From: Chromobotia macracanthus
Lineage: Eukaryota; Chordata; Actinopteri; Cypriniformes; Botiidae
Assembly (NCBI GenBank): GCA_036877525.1
Contig: JAZGTH010000001.1
Span: 13,536,001-13,600,000 of the forward strand
Reading direction: 5' to 3'
Length of the DNA stretch: 64,000 nucleotides
Shown: in pieces, positions 47,501 through 58,277 of the stretch
Numbering within the stretch: the first letter of the stretch is position 1
How the letters are laid out: every line of letters begins with the position of its first letter
Notes under the pieces: model-generated
Seen by the model: the letters and a program-made list of their open reading frames with translations, nothing else
Told to the model about the DNA's origin: nothing
The model's database searches: none
Translations under genes and position numbers: made by a program

Positions 47501-50500
47501 TGCAATCTCTATTTCTCTGGGCAAAACATTCGCTCTTAAACACGGCTACAAAGTAGACAGCAACCAGGTAATGACAATCACTATAGCATATACAGTAAGG
47601 TTATAAACAACCACATAACTACACTGTTTAACTGAGTTCAGTTCTCTCTCTCTCATGTTCCAGGAGCTGGTGGCTTTGGGTCTCAGTAATACAGCTGGAG
47701 GGTTTTTCCAGTGTTTCTCAGTTTGTTCCTCTATGTCCCGCAGTCTCATACAGGAAAGCACAGGTGGAAAGACTCAGGTGAGATAAACACCAACAAATTT
47801 ACCTGTGTGACAGAGCCATGCATGCACATACAGTTTACATCTACTGTAAATGGCATTGTTTATTCGTATTGTGTTGTTTCAGATCGCAGGAGTTGTGTCT
47901 GGTGTGATAGTCCTGGTGACGGTACTAAAGTTAGGCTCACTTTTTCAAGAGTTGCCTAAGGTATGTGTAAACATTCGTCTTTGAAGACTGTGATTCACAT
48001 TGTATTTAGATTCGTTATTTGTGTTAAATCTAGATTCATTACTTTGGTATGAGCTATGAATGAAGAGTAACTGCTGAAGATGTTTCGTTATTTGTGTGCT
48101 TGTCTAGGCAGTTCTCTCAGCCATCGTCTTTGTAAATCTGAAGGGGATGTTTAAGCAATACTACGACATAGTTACTCTGTGGCGTAGTAGCAAGATTGAT
48201 CTGGTAGGTTATGTAAAACACTACTAAGATTACTAAGACTAAGCTGTATTTTCATCTACAAGTATTTAGTGGTGCTTGCCAAAACAAGTATGACTGCTAG
48301 TCATACCTAGGATTAGGGGTTTGAACCAAACCGTAACTCATAGTGTCCAACTTTGTCGCATAACAATGTGCAAAATTAAAGTACCCAGAACTTCTCACCA
48401 ACTACATGAAAATTTTTTTCCAAATGCTGATGTTTTCTAATTGCTGATTTGTTCATGTACAATGCTGTTCATCCAATCCTCTGTTGGGTTTTTGTGTTGT
48501 GTAGTTGATATGGTTGGTGACATATGTGTCTACTGTACTCTTCAACTTGGATATGGGACTGGGCGCCTCCATGGCTTTTGCTCTGCTTACAGTTATCTTC
48601 CGAACTCAACGGTCAGAATCCTTCCCTGCTTCTAATCTGTCTTTGAGTGCCCTCACTCCTGTCAGCTGCTCCACTCTGTTTGTGGCATCATGTTTGACCT
48701 TATCATTTAACATTGTTATCTGTCTCACAGGCCACGTTACTCACTGCTGGGGCATCTTCCTGGCACTGAGCTTTATCTAGATATGGAAACACACAAAGAG
48801 GTGAGGGGGATTAGTGGTATCTATCAACCATATTTATTCCAGTTTAGAAATATTAAAGGTAGGGTAGGCAGCTTCAGGGGGCCAGGAAAATAGCAAGCTA
48901 GCTTTAAAAGCATAAGATCCCGCCCTTCCTTCAGAGCGATCTCCTAAGCCACACCATGAACACATACACAGTTTTACAGGCAAGTAGGACATCCTATCTT
49001 TCCATTTGGACCATTTTATGGTCCTGCACTTTCCCCGGAAGATATATATTTCTATAAATATATATAGACCATGTAGCGATTGCTATCAAGATGTGAAGAG
49101 ACATTCAGCTAGCAAAAAATGTTTCTGAAAAAAAATCACTACCCTGCCTTTACTTGATATTTTAAACATGGCCTCTGTATCTTCAATCAATATCAGGGAA
49201 AATAAATTGCATCCAAGTACTGCATTTGTAATGTATTTATGTTTTGCAGGTGAGGGAGGTACCTGGTATTACCATATTTCGCTGCTCGGCCACCATGTAT
49301 TTTGCTAATGCTGAACTCTATCTTGAAGCCCTTAAAAAAAAGGTAAAACACTCTGTTATGGAACGTGTCTTTTTGATCAGCATTGATCACCAACAGATGT
49401 TTTGGATGCTGGTGTCCCCACAAGACCTCTTAACTGGCTTAACCAGCAAAGCCTTACTTGATCAACCAGCCTCACCAGATAGATCATACTGGTCCAGTAT
49501 TTTTTGGTCATGGCTTTGCTGGTCAGCCACACCACTTTTAAAGGTCCACCTTTAAAATATCTCACAGGAGAACATCAACTTCTGTTTATTATATTTGATA
49601 ATGCACATTAATTGTTTCTGTTTATGCAGAGTGGTCTGGACATTGGAAAAATGCTCACCTATAAACGCAGACAGGAGGCCAAGCAGAGACGCCGAGAGAG
49701 GAGAGCAGAGAGAAGAGCGCAAAGAGAGGCCAAAAGACAGGTACATGATCTCCACTAACTGCTTCCCTGGTTACTGGATTAAGGTATTATAAATCACTTC
49801 CCACAGTTTACCTGTGATATTTTTGCATAGTATTTGTGCATATTCTTTTATATTGTCTTTTTTATATTTTTGCATAATTTTCCTGTATTAAAATGTTTTC
49901 TGCGAAGCTGCTTTGCAACAGTGCACATTGGGAAAACTGCTATAGAAATAAAATTGAATCGAGTTTGTTTGTCACAGACTAATGTGTTAATCCTGCATCC
50001 ACTTAAGATGCTCATCCAGGAAGTTCCTGTTTCATTCTTACTTTACAGAAAAAAGCTTTGAGGGCAGCCTCTCAGCGATCCAAGAATGCTGTATTTTCAG
50101 TGGAAGAAGAGGCAGGGCAGTTGAGGGAAATGGATGGAAGCATGCTAAGAGAAGAACCTGGATGGAGAGTGCGAGAAAACAGTACAGTGTTTGTAATGCC
50201 CGAGACAGCACAGACAGCTGATGGCCATCACACCTGGATGTACCTTAAGGGCACTGACCCTGACACCACCACCCTTGGGTCAATGTCAGATCTACATGAT
50301 GGAGACACCACCACAATGGACTCCAGCAGTGAAGACACTTTGAGCAGGGACCTGGAAAGGGTTTCTCTGGGATCCCTGGGAAAGTGGACCTGGGACATAC
50401 ACTCCATCATCTTGGATTTCTCCACTGCTAACTTTATTGATACAGTAGCCATCAAAACTCTAAGGAATGTGAGTGATCCAGAAAAGCAATGAGAATATGT

Positions 50501-51111
50501 ATCTGATCATCAGTGCCCTTATTTCATACAAACACAATTAAAAAAAGCTTAAACAGAAACTAAAATTTTGTTATCTTTTATTGTAGATATTCCATGATTT
50601 TGGAGAGATTGATGTGGATATTTACTTAGCAGGCTGTCAGGGTTGGTGCATCTCCCACTTTTAATAAAAAGTTTATCATGTTAGTATTAAATAGTTCATT
50701 GCTGTCACACTGGACCTTATCTGAAATCAGTCTTCCTATCGAGCTGTTTAATTCAGACCAAACACAGCTATGATTATCATATGTGGGCTGTGCTTTGTTT
50801 TCTCCCCAGCACTGGTGGTGGAACAGCTTGAGCAGGGCGGGTTCTTTTCTGATGTCATCACTAAGGGGCGTGTCTTTGCTACTGTGCATGATGCTGTTCT
50901 GTACTGTCTCAAGCATCGGGGAGGTGGGACCATCCACAGCTATGAGAACTCTGTGGTAGGTTCTGTAAATGTATACACACCAACACACACATACAATCTC
51001 AAACACACCAACCACACAGACACACACATATTGTGGAATATTATCATATACATTTTACTTTAACAGCATATTTGTTTCCTTTTTCAGGATGTGTGTGGTA
51101 CTCATCTATGA
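44580..51111 (+). CDS. slc26a6: SLC26A6-type anion exchanger
   Basis: Plasma-membrane exchanger for chloride, bicarbonate, oxalate and sulfate in epithelia. Exons: 44580-44713, 44835-44959, 45046-45156, 45350-45525, 46060-46224, 46311-46463, 47176-47258, 47420-47567, 47664-47777, 47883-47960, 48108-48203, 48505-48611, 48731-48800, 49250-49342, 49630-49740, 50049-50468, 50587-50641, 50810-50955 and 51088-51111, summing to 802 aa. The membrane domain has the SLC26 signature region (MPDLISGISVGIMHLPQGMA) and YLSEPLVRGYTTAA. A STAS domain follows (ITIFRCSATMYFANAE; ILDFSTANFIDTVAIKTLRN), split by a strongly basic Arg/Lys/Glu insert and an acidic Ser/Thr-rich loop. It ends in THL, a class I PDZ-binding motif, as human SLC26A6 ends in TRL. 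SLC26A3-like paralogues are the main alternative. p4htm and iho1 nearby fit human 3p21.31. Confidence 0.88.
45608..45907 (+). mobile_element. Complete MITE with CCAGCTAACA terminal inverted repeats
   Basis: Bounded by CCAGCTAACA and its exact complement TGTTAGCTGG, 300 bases apart, AT-rich and non-coding. It is the best-preserved copy in the window and lies in slc26a6 intron 4. Confidence 0.88.
46464..46805 (+). mobile_element. MITE copy abutting a slc26a6 splice donor
   Basis: The family sequence (ACAATTTTAGGTTGTAAGAA) begins within 10 bases of the exon 6 donor, and the copy ends near ACATTCCCTGTTGG. The left inverted repeat is missing. The copy is interrupted by a 37-base block also found at 42623-42659. 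Confidence 0.75.
48856..49152 (+). mobile_element. MITE-like element with GGTAGGGTAG inverted ends
   Basis: The left end is AAAGGTAGGGTAGGCAG and the right end CACTACCCTGCCTTTAC, an imperfect terminal inverted repeat. A related inverted copy is at 13778-13982. It lies in a slc26a6 intron. Confidence 0.7.
49395..49550. repeat. CTGGT/ACCAG-rich interspersed repeat
   Basis: Repeated CTGGT and ACCAG words (AACTGGCTTAACCAGCAAAG, GCTTTGCTGGTCAGCCACAC) form an imperfect palindrome. It resembles a common fish repeat and creates spurious open frames in both directions. Confidence 0.6.
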
Positions 51112-51802
51112 GAGAAGACTTGATCTACATGATCATCAGCTCTTATCCACAGCATTTTAGTTTTAGTCATTTAGTAATGATATGATTGGTATGGTATGAC
51201 AATAGTTGATTAGGTATGTAAATATTTATATAAATATAGGCTTTTAAAGTTATTGTGCATATTTGTTCTTTTTTTGTGTACTAGAAAGGCAATATTGTAA
51301 ATTATGCTAATCATTAATTTCTAAAGTAAAATGTACTGTAACTAGAATGTTTTACAGTTTTGTGATTACAAATGATCAAAATACATGCTATATGCTTTAT
51401 AAAAAATAGACAAAAGAAGCATAAAATTCTATAATAAAATAAAAGTGTTTTGTTTCTAAATGTTTTTTAATAAAACAGCTTAACCGAGACAGGTTTCATA
51501 CTTTATTCAAGAAAGTGATTTTGTGCATTTTTTAATGTCACAGCAACTATGTGACTAAACTACAAATTACCAAATAAGTTCAGTCAGACATCTTTGGATG
51601 CAATTAAATACAGGCAAAAAACAAATGATTACTAGTGCATTACAAAATAAATTATCAAAATCCAAACAAATCATATAATATTGTGCAAGTTTAACATGCT
51701 TCTCCAGACGTATCTGAGAGGGAATAAGGAACATCAGGTAGAAATTAAAGCTGACAATATAGGTTACAAAGCTGAATACGTTTGATCATTTTTAGCTGAT
51801 AA

Positions 51803-52264
51803 TTAAAGGAATATTCTGGATTAAATAATTGAATTTTATTTGCTGGATTAAATAATTGAATTTTATTTGCTGGATTAAATGCACGTTTACGTATTTAAAA
51901 ACTCATCTATCAGTCCAGCAAAGGAAAACTGTGTTAATGCACTTATAGAAGTCTATGGGGCTATAATACCAGGTACTTAAATATAATTATAGTATAAAAG
52001 TACTTAAGCATTTTTAAAGTACTAACATGATTATTTAGTGACAAAAGTTTATTACTTGAGCTGTGAAGACTAAATTACGCTTTAGAGGTGGGGTTATTTT
52101 TCTTCAAACAGCTCATTTCTGGTGCTCTACTTTCAACCCTTGACTTCTATTAAAATAGCACCTTTTCCTGTTCAAACTGAGGAATGAGTGTAAATGATTT
52201 TCTATTGTAAATTAGCATGTCACAGATGCTGTTAAGTTGTATTTAACCCAGAAAATTCCTTTAA
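51803..52264. mobile_element. MITE with TTAAAGGAATATTCTGG inverted ends
   Basis: The left end TTAAAGGAATATTCTGGATT pairs with the right end AACCCAGAAAATTCCTTTAA with two mismatches. Just inside the left end a 26-bp unit (CTGGATTAAATAATTGAATT...) is repeated about two and a half times. Similar ends are common in otophysan fish. Confidence 0.8.
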
Positions 52265-52604
52265 GCTAATAAACTAAACTGCAAGTTCACTGAAACTACA
52301 GCTAGATAACGCTAAGCGCCCCCTGTGGATTATTGACCTCAGAAGTGTTTTGTGATTTCAAAGGTCTTTTCAGTAGAAAGCAATGGACTTCTTTTTTACA
52401 GTCACTGGCCATAAACACACTGCAAAGTGTTGGGAGTGACAAACGTTATGCATTGTCCCTAAAGCTCCATTTAACATAACTAAATAAATAAAAAACCCTT
52501 CTACCATTCATCCTGTCTCTAGTATCACAATGCGATTCCTACTTAAAATTAAATGTAGCTTTGTAGTCTTGGCTTGTTGGTTTTTAGGGCAAAATGTTAA
52601 ATAC

Positions 52605-52665
52605 TCTCTTTGTCAGTAGCTCTGGATAAAAGCGTCTGCTAAATTAATAAATGTAATGTAATGAA
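52605..52665 (+). mobile_element. SINE tail fragment
   Basis: CTCTGGATAAAAGCGTCTGC followed by TAAATTAATAAATG is the typical 3' tail of fish tRNA-derived SINEs. The head is missing. Confidence 0.6.
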
Positions 52666-53592
52666 TAAATGTGCCACTGCACATCACTAATGGTCACTGT
52701 TGCAGTGTATACGATCCGTTTTTATTAAACCACCATCATCTAATGCGTAATGCTTGATTCATACTCATTCAGCTGCTGCTTTTAAATAGCATGTTCTATT
52801 TGGACTGTAATTGTTGTCCTTAAGTCACAGGGCTGATGAAAGCAGGTTTTCAGGGAAGAAAGATTTGTATCACAATCTGATCTCAGATGTGCTTCCAAAT
52901 ACGTCCATATATTACCAATTATCTGTTCCATTAAATGTAGATACACATTTTACAGTTTTCACGCCCCTAAATAACCAATATCAGTGCATACAGTAGGTAC
53001 AGCAAATAGCTAAAAAAGAGTGCCACCATATTTACTGTTGTTGCAGTGTGTACATGGCCTTTGGGAGATACAGTTGAGTGCAAATACAGTATGTAAACAA
53101 AGTTATTGAATATGGCTGCATTCCCATGAAAAAAGCAATAACACCTTTAAATATCTACATTAGGAACAGTAGCATTGTCTTTCACAATTGCATAAAGCTG
53201 TCTTCTAAGTCTTCTAATCCCTGAATTCAACCCAACACAAGTTCCAGTTCAGACACTTGGACTGGTGGTTGGCTAAAGCCTCATTCAAATCTAAATATAA
53301 AGAGATGTATTGGTAGAGCTACATTATTATAGTGTGTGTGTGCTCGTGTGTGAAGACCAAAGGTTTGTGTATTGTTATTTGTCCGTGAATGAGGTCAGTA
53401 TGTTTAAATGCTTTGGGATGAATAAGTGATACTGAGGTACTCTGTGTTGTGTGTGTGTTGTGATTTTCTGCTGGTAATGATCTGTGTATGTGTACTGTTT
53501 GTGAAAGATTGATTACTTATGGATCATGACTGTAAAGTAAATGTGTACATGTGTTGTGCATGCCTACAAACCTTTGTGTCTACTGTATGTGT

Positions 53593-56500
53593 TTACAGGT
53601 CTTGGTGTGTTTCTGTGTGCTGGTCTGAATTGATTTCTGAAATGATTTCATCCTGCTCCAGTATCTCCTGCTGTTGGGAAACAAGCTGTTGGTATCGCGC
53701 CTGTCGCTGGTAATCCGGGTCGACATTGATCCAGTTATTGGCTACCCACTTGGTTCCTTGTGTCACCACACAACCACCATGAAGAGAATATTCATCCTGT
53801 TCACCCACCCAACCTATAGAGGGCAGCAAAGCACAAAGTTCATCATTTAACAATTTAAAAGCAACAAATAAGACAACAAAACAGAAGACAGATTTACAAT
53901 GTTGCCCAGCTAAGGAACATTCTCAGAACATTGAATAATATTGTCTAAATGTTCTCTGTAAGTTATCAAAAACGTTTTTGCAGTAATGTTAATAGAATGT
54001 TTCCTTCATAATATATATGATAGTTATCATAAACATTATTTTTAAGCTGTTAAACATTTTTAAAAAGGTTTAAAAACGGATTAAACAAGGATTAATCGTA
54101 ACAGGATTGAAAAAAATAGTCCATATAACCAAACAGTAATGTTAATGCAATATAATGCAAAACTGGATGTTTTGAACATTCCTGTAACTTTCACAATAAC
54201 ATTTATTACTTAATGGAAATGTTAGGGAAACATAACCTAACCAAAAACACAACTAAAATTGTTAGGTGGTAACATTAAAAAATTGTTAACATTAAAAAAA
54301 TGTTAATTCCTTACCTCTGCCATCAGAGAGGTAATTATACCAGAAAACTGCTGTCCCCTTAGTAGGCTTCACTCTCAGGTTGCCTTTATCACAGTGCTTC
54401 CTGGTATCCAACAAATCCACATCATTCTGTATCAGTGACTGGGAAACAAACACACACATGTACTTATTTACTGACTGTCAGATAGTTAAACGGTGCAAAC
54501 ATTAACTTTCAGTTCTGAAACACAATTAAAAACACAAATCAACAGAACACACCGCTTCTTCATAGGTTCTGTTATCTGCCACTGGAAAGGTGGTCTCTCC
54601 TCCTTCTTCAACATTATTAAGGTAAAACAGAACTGTGATATACCTGCAAAGCAACGCAAACCTTGGTTAACCCTACCTAGCTCAAAAAAAGGATAACATC
54701 AACAACCATAATTCAAAAATAAGTCAGATGCTAATTGAATAATTTGACACTTTCAATGTTTGTCACTTTAAGCTACAATCTGCCTTTTTCTGCTGAAAAT
54801 GAACAAAGTTCAGTTGCATCGAATAATTTCAATTTGAAATTATTTTCATGTTAAGAAAGTAACTCCACAAGTAACTTTAAATTTTGTTTCCAACAGAGGT
54901 GGCGGTAGAGAGGCAAAAGTTACGGATTGCAGCTTTAAAGCCAAATATAAATTCCCACTGACATGTGCATTAGGGTTGGGAACCCTCATTCCTGTGGCTC
55001 ACCTGCAGGAGGTCTGGAATGGGGAGGTTGTGTTGGCAGCGAGGCGGGTGTGTGTACAGGCTGTTTCAGGATACACTGGCCCGCTATCATGATGAGCATG
55101 GTAATGGCCTCCCTGCTCATAGCGCACCACCTGTAGTGGCTCGCTTAACTCCACCAGTGATGGTGGCAGTCGCGTTAAACGAGTAACTCTTTCCAGTCAA
55201 AAATAAAAATATAATTAGAACAAAGGATAAACCTACATGAAGAAAGGTTCACCCTCTCAAACATTCTTGCAGTACCATAGAATGTTTGTTAATGTTTTAA
55301 AAAAAGTTTAAATACTTGAATAAAAAAAGGTTGAATAACGTTTTTATAACAACACAATACTGTTACGTCTAAAAAACTGGAAATTTTGAATGTTCCTAGA
55401 ACAGTCAACATAACATTTTTCATGTTTTTGTTACTTAACATTAAAGAAACATTCTTACAACCTAAAATTGTTGGCTGGGTAGCAAACATTCAGCTGTATC
55501 AATTCAGCACACTTAAGTAAAGGATGATGATTTAACTGTAGAAAAACATTGGAGGGGATGGACACCTTTTGCGGAGGTCTTGAAGAACCTGATGGGCTCC
55601 CTGACCCTGGTACAGCCAGGTGTGTCTGCTGTTCCTCACCAGCTGGCTTCTCTCCACTCCACGCTGCAGCAGAAACCGCTGAAAGGCATCGCTTCTCAGA
55701 CGTCTGAACTCCTCTAGGCTCAGGAGACCTGTGTAACGAGACAGATACATGCTCAAAACACATACATACGCTCAGATTTAATGTGCTTGACAGACTGTGA
55801 TCTGTCAGTTAAGCTGTGATGTTCATACAGGTTCTCCAACTTTGGTCTTTACCATTTCCATCCAGATCAACTTTTAGGCCATCATAGATTTCCTTAAGGT
55901 TCTCAGAAGTTAACCAGATTCCATCTCTCACTCGAGAGTGTGTCAATATCTACACCGGAAAATATTGTAATCAACTAACAGATTACACATATAGTAAATG
56001 AACAAACATCAACACTGATACAGCCCGAGACATACACATTAAATTAGCTCAGTTTTGTTAAGACTCACATGTACAGTGTTTTTAATGTCAAACCAAGACT
56101 TTAAACATTGACACGAAAATTTGTGATAGATACACACACACACATACCTCATGAGGTTGCAGCTGGCCATCTTGATTGAGGTCAAGGAAATTGAAGATTT
56201 CCTCTGGACTGAGATTAAGCTGCTGGTTAAGCTCCTCCTGACCTTCAGGAACCATCACCTGACTCTCCATCAATCCCTTCAGCTGAGCCAGACGCACAAC
56301 TACAGCACACTCCTCCCCTGACAGAAAATTAGGGATCTCTGCAACAACCCACACAAACACAATTAAAATACGGTGCAAATATGGGACCCCTTCCTGGGGC
56401 CACTTATTTGGCTGTTAAATCAAACACAAACCAAATCAACCAATTCCAGTATAAATTATGTAAGACCACCAGGGTGGTTTAATCTGTTTTATTCAGCAAT

Positions 56501-57124
56501 GACGGTAGTTTTACAGTCTTTTTGACGTTTGACAGAATTTTCACTTTCGGGTTATCCGGTCAACATAAATAAGCCGAGATGTTTACCAAACAGCAGGGGT
56601 TTAAGACTGAGTGTCTTCATTTCATGGACTTTCCCTGGCACCAGTGACACCTTCTGGACATGGCCCACCTAAAAATAAAATAAAAGACAGACTTGTTATT
56701 CTCCTGTTCTTGTTTTGAGGACTTATGATAAATATGACATCCTTCTGTGAGCTCCAAAACACATGCATTTTGGCCATACCCGTATGCCTTCAATGCGCGG
56801 CAGATACATATTTCGAGGAAACCCGGAGTCAGCTGGGGTCTGCGGATCTGACGGACCTGCAACTTTATGACTGCGGTCTGTACCGGTGAAATCCCGGTTC
56901 GACGTGCTGGTGGGCGATCCGTTGTTATAATGTACATACAGCAGAAGTGCGATAACGTTGATGATGTAAACGTGGAAAAACACCATGACCACCATGAAGT
57001 AGGAGCGAGAACACACGCTGCTCTTCTGCAGAGAGACTCGCTGGCGGGGCAGAGACCGAGCGGGCGCCGAAGACGGTGCTGATGATGCGGCGTCATCTTC
57101 AATATCGTCCCGGGGTTCCATCAT
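53593..57124 (-). CDS. p4htm: Transmembrane prolyl 4-hydroxylase
   Basis: ER-membrane 2-oxoglutarate/Fe(II) dioxygenase that can hydroxylate HIF-alpha. Minus exons: 56780-57124, 56587-56668, 56148-56338, 55853-55949, 55566-55728, 55003-55188, 54553-54643, 54315-54438 and 53593-53813, summing to 499 aa (human about 502). A cytosolic N-terminus precedes one membrane helix (about 42-65). Two EF-hands follow (DLNQDGQLQPHE and DLDGNGLLSLEE). The P4Hc domain has iron ligands H325 and D327 (HAHHD) and H438 (YSLHGG), and the 2-oxoglutarate lysine K448 (GTKW). The start is the first of two adjacent ATGs in a GC-rich exon. Human carries valine where this has the second His of HAHHD; that residue is not a ligand. 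The a/b paralogue is undecided. Confidence 0.94.
53905..54268 (-). mobile_element. MITE of the CCAGCTAACA family
   Basis: It runs from CCCAGCTAAGGAACATTCTC to AACTAAAATTGTTAGG and carries the family core in inverted orientation (GAATGTTTCCTTC, TGGAAATGTTAGGGAAACA). It lies in the last p4htm intron. Confidence 0.7.
54775..54940. mobile_element. Interspersed repeat, TTTAAGCTACAATC family
   Basis: The left end CTTTAAGCTACAATCTGCC pairs with the right end TTACGGATTGCAGCTTTAAAG as an imperfect inverted repeat. It is related to 40520-40790 and lies in a p4htm intron. Confidence 0.7.
55253..55482 (-). mobile_element. MITE of the CCAGCTAACA family, truncated
   Basis: Ends CAACCTAAAATTGTTGGCTGGG and shares the core (AACTGGAAATTTTGAATG, TTAAAGAAACATTCTT). 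The left end is lost. Confidence 0.7.
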
Positions 57125-57680
57125 TTTGACAAACTCTCACTTGATCTGCTTTTATACCCACTCTTTAACATCTACACATCTGTCTGCCAAAGAACAACAT
57201 GACGGAAAGCGCCTGAAAGATGTTTCGACAGATCCCGCATCAAATCTGCATTGAAACCGACGGCGCTGTAAAACACGCATCGGTAGCTAAACGCTACTTT
57301 CCTAACAAAGCGTATCGACGACACGAATCGACAACGAATAACTACAAACTACGCGGTTTTTCGGCGAAATTGTGGCGTGTTTCCCTCTGGTTGTGACTGC
57401 ATGACAGTGTCCGGCTTACTCGGCACTCGTCAGCGTTGTTTACATCGCGACGCGTGATTATTGGAGCTGCGCAGCGTCTCGCATCCTGCGCCGGAACTCC
57501 ATTTTGAAATCGGGCTACTCGAAAGCTTTATTGCGGAGATGTTGTGGTGATGAATGTGGATTCATCCGGCAGGTTCCTCGATTGGGCTTCTGGAAGTGAA
57601 ACTGCAGGACACGACGCTTTCTGGGGACGCCATTGCCCATGACAACTGCGGCATCTCCGACGCACCGCTCGCGTCCCACT
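57125..57680 (-). promoter_or_regulatory. CpG-rich p4htm promoter region
   Basis: CpG-rich DNA directly upstream of the p4htm start, with many CGACG, GCGC and CGCG steps. A plus-strand frame at 57554-57775 exists within it, but neither its sequence nor splice signals identify a gene. Confidence 0.5.
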
Positions 57681-58277
57681 CACTGACACGCATCATCCCT
57701 CTAGTGGTCACAGTAACTTCTCACTGTATCCAGAGGGATGCCATTATGAAGGCAATATTAGGCATTATGTTATGAATAAAATAGTGAAGAGCTCGTTTTG
57801 CTTGCTTAGTGTTAGAAATCAGGTGTTGTGTTTGTAATATTTGATTTCAAACTGATCTGAGAGTTTGGGCAGTATTATGTTGAGGTAAGAACAGAGCGAG
57901 AGGATTTTAAGTATACAACAAAAACCGAAAGCACTTTTATGGTAGAAAGGTTGTTTGGGAAAGCTTTGTTTTTTTTGTACTTGGGTTGTCGTTTTAAAAA
58001 ATGAAATATTATTCCTGATGGTTGTATACATGTGTGCGTTCTGTTGCCTCCTGTGTTCCTTTGTCTTGAGTCAAACTGAATGAGGTTTACTTGTATGTTT
58101 GGTAACAGATCATTTAAAAATATGCTGCACAAACAGGGAAGCATGTTTTAAACATCACAGATACACAAACCACACAGAGAAATCAGTTCAGATGCTTATT
58201 TTATTAGTAGGTGAACAAATTGAAACCTCATATTATATGAGTTCTTGTTTCCTTGTCCACTCTTTGACTCAAAGCGT
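57681..58277. other. Intergenic DNA and myosin 3' UTR
   Basis: No exon is supported. The right part is expected to be the myosin heavy chain 3' UTR on the minus strand. Confidence 0.45.

Larger units (their letters stand above)
51112..53592. other. Shared 3' region of convergent slc26a6 and p4htm
   Basis: AT-rich with several AATAAA signals for slc26a6 (51433-51438 and about 51469). It holds a MITE at 51803-52264 and a SINE tail at 52605-52665. No coding exon is seen. Confidence 0.5.

Noticed and set aside
49377..49565. Open frames downstream of the slc26a6 LKKK exon
   Set aside because: They read through a CTGGT-rich repeat past a clear donor at 49343; the STAS domain continues from the acceptor at 49629.
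57554..57775. 73-codon plus-strand frame upstream of p4htm
   Set aside because: CpG-rich promoter DNA, no family likeness and no supporting splice sites.
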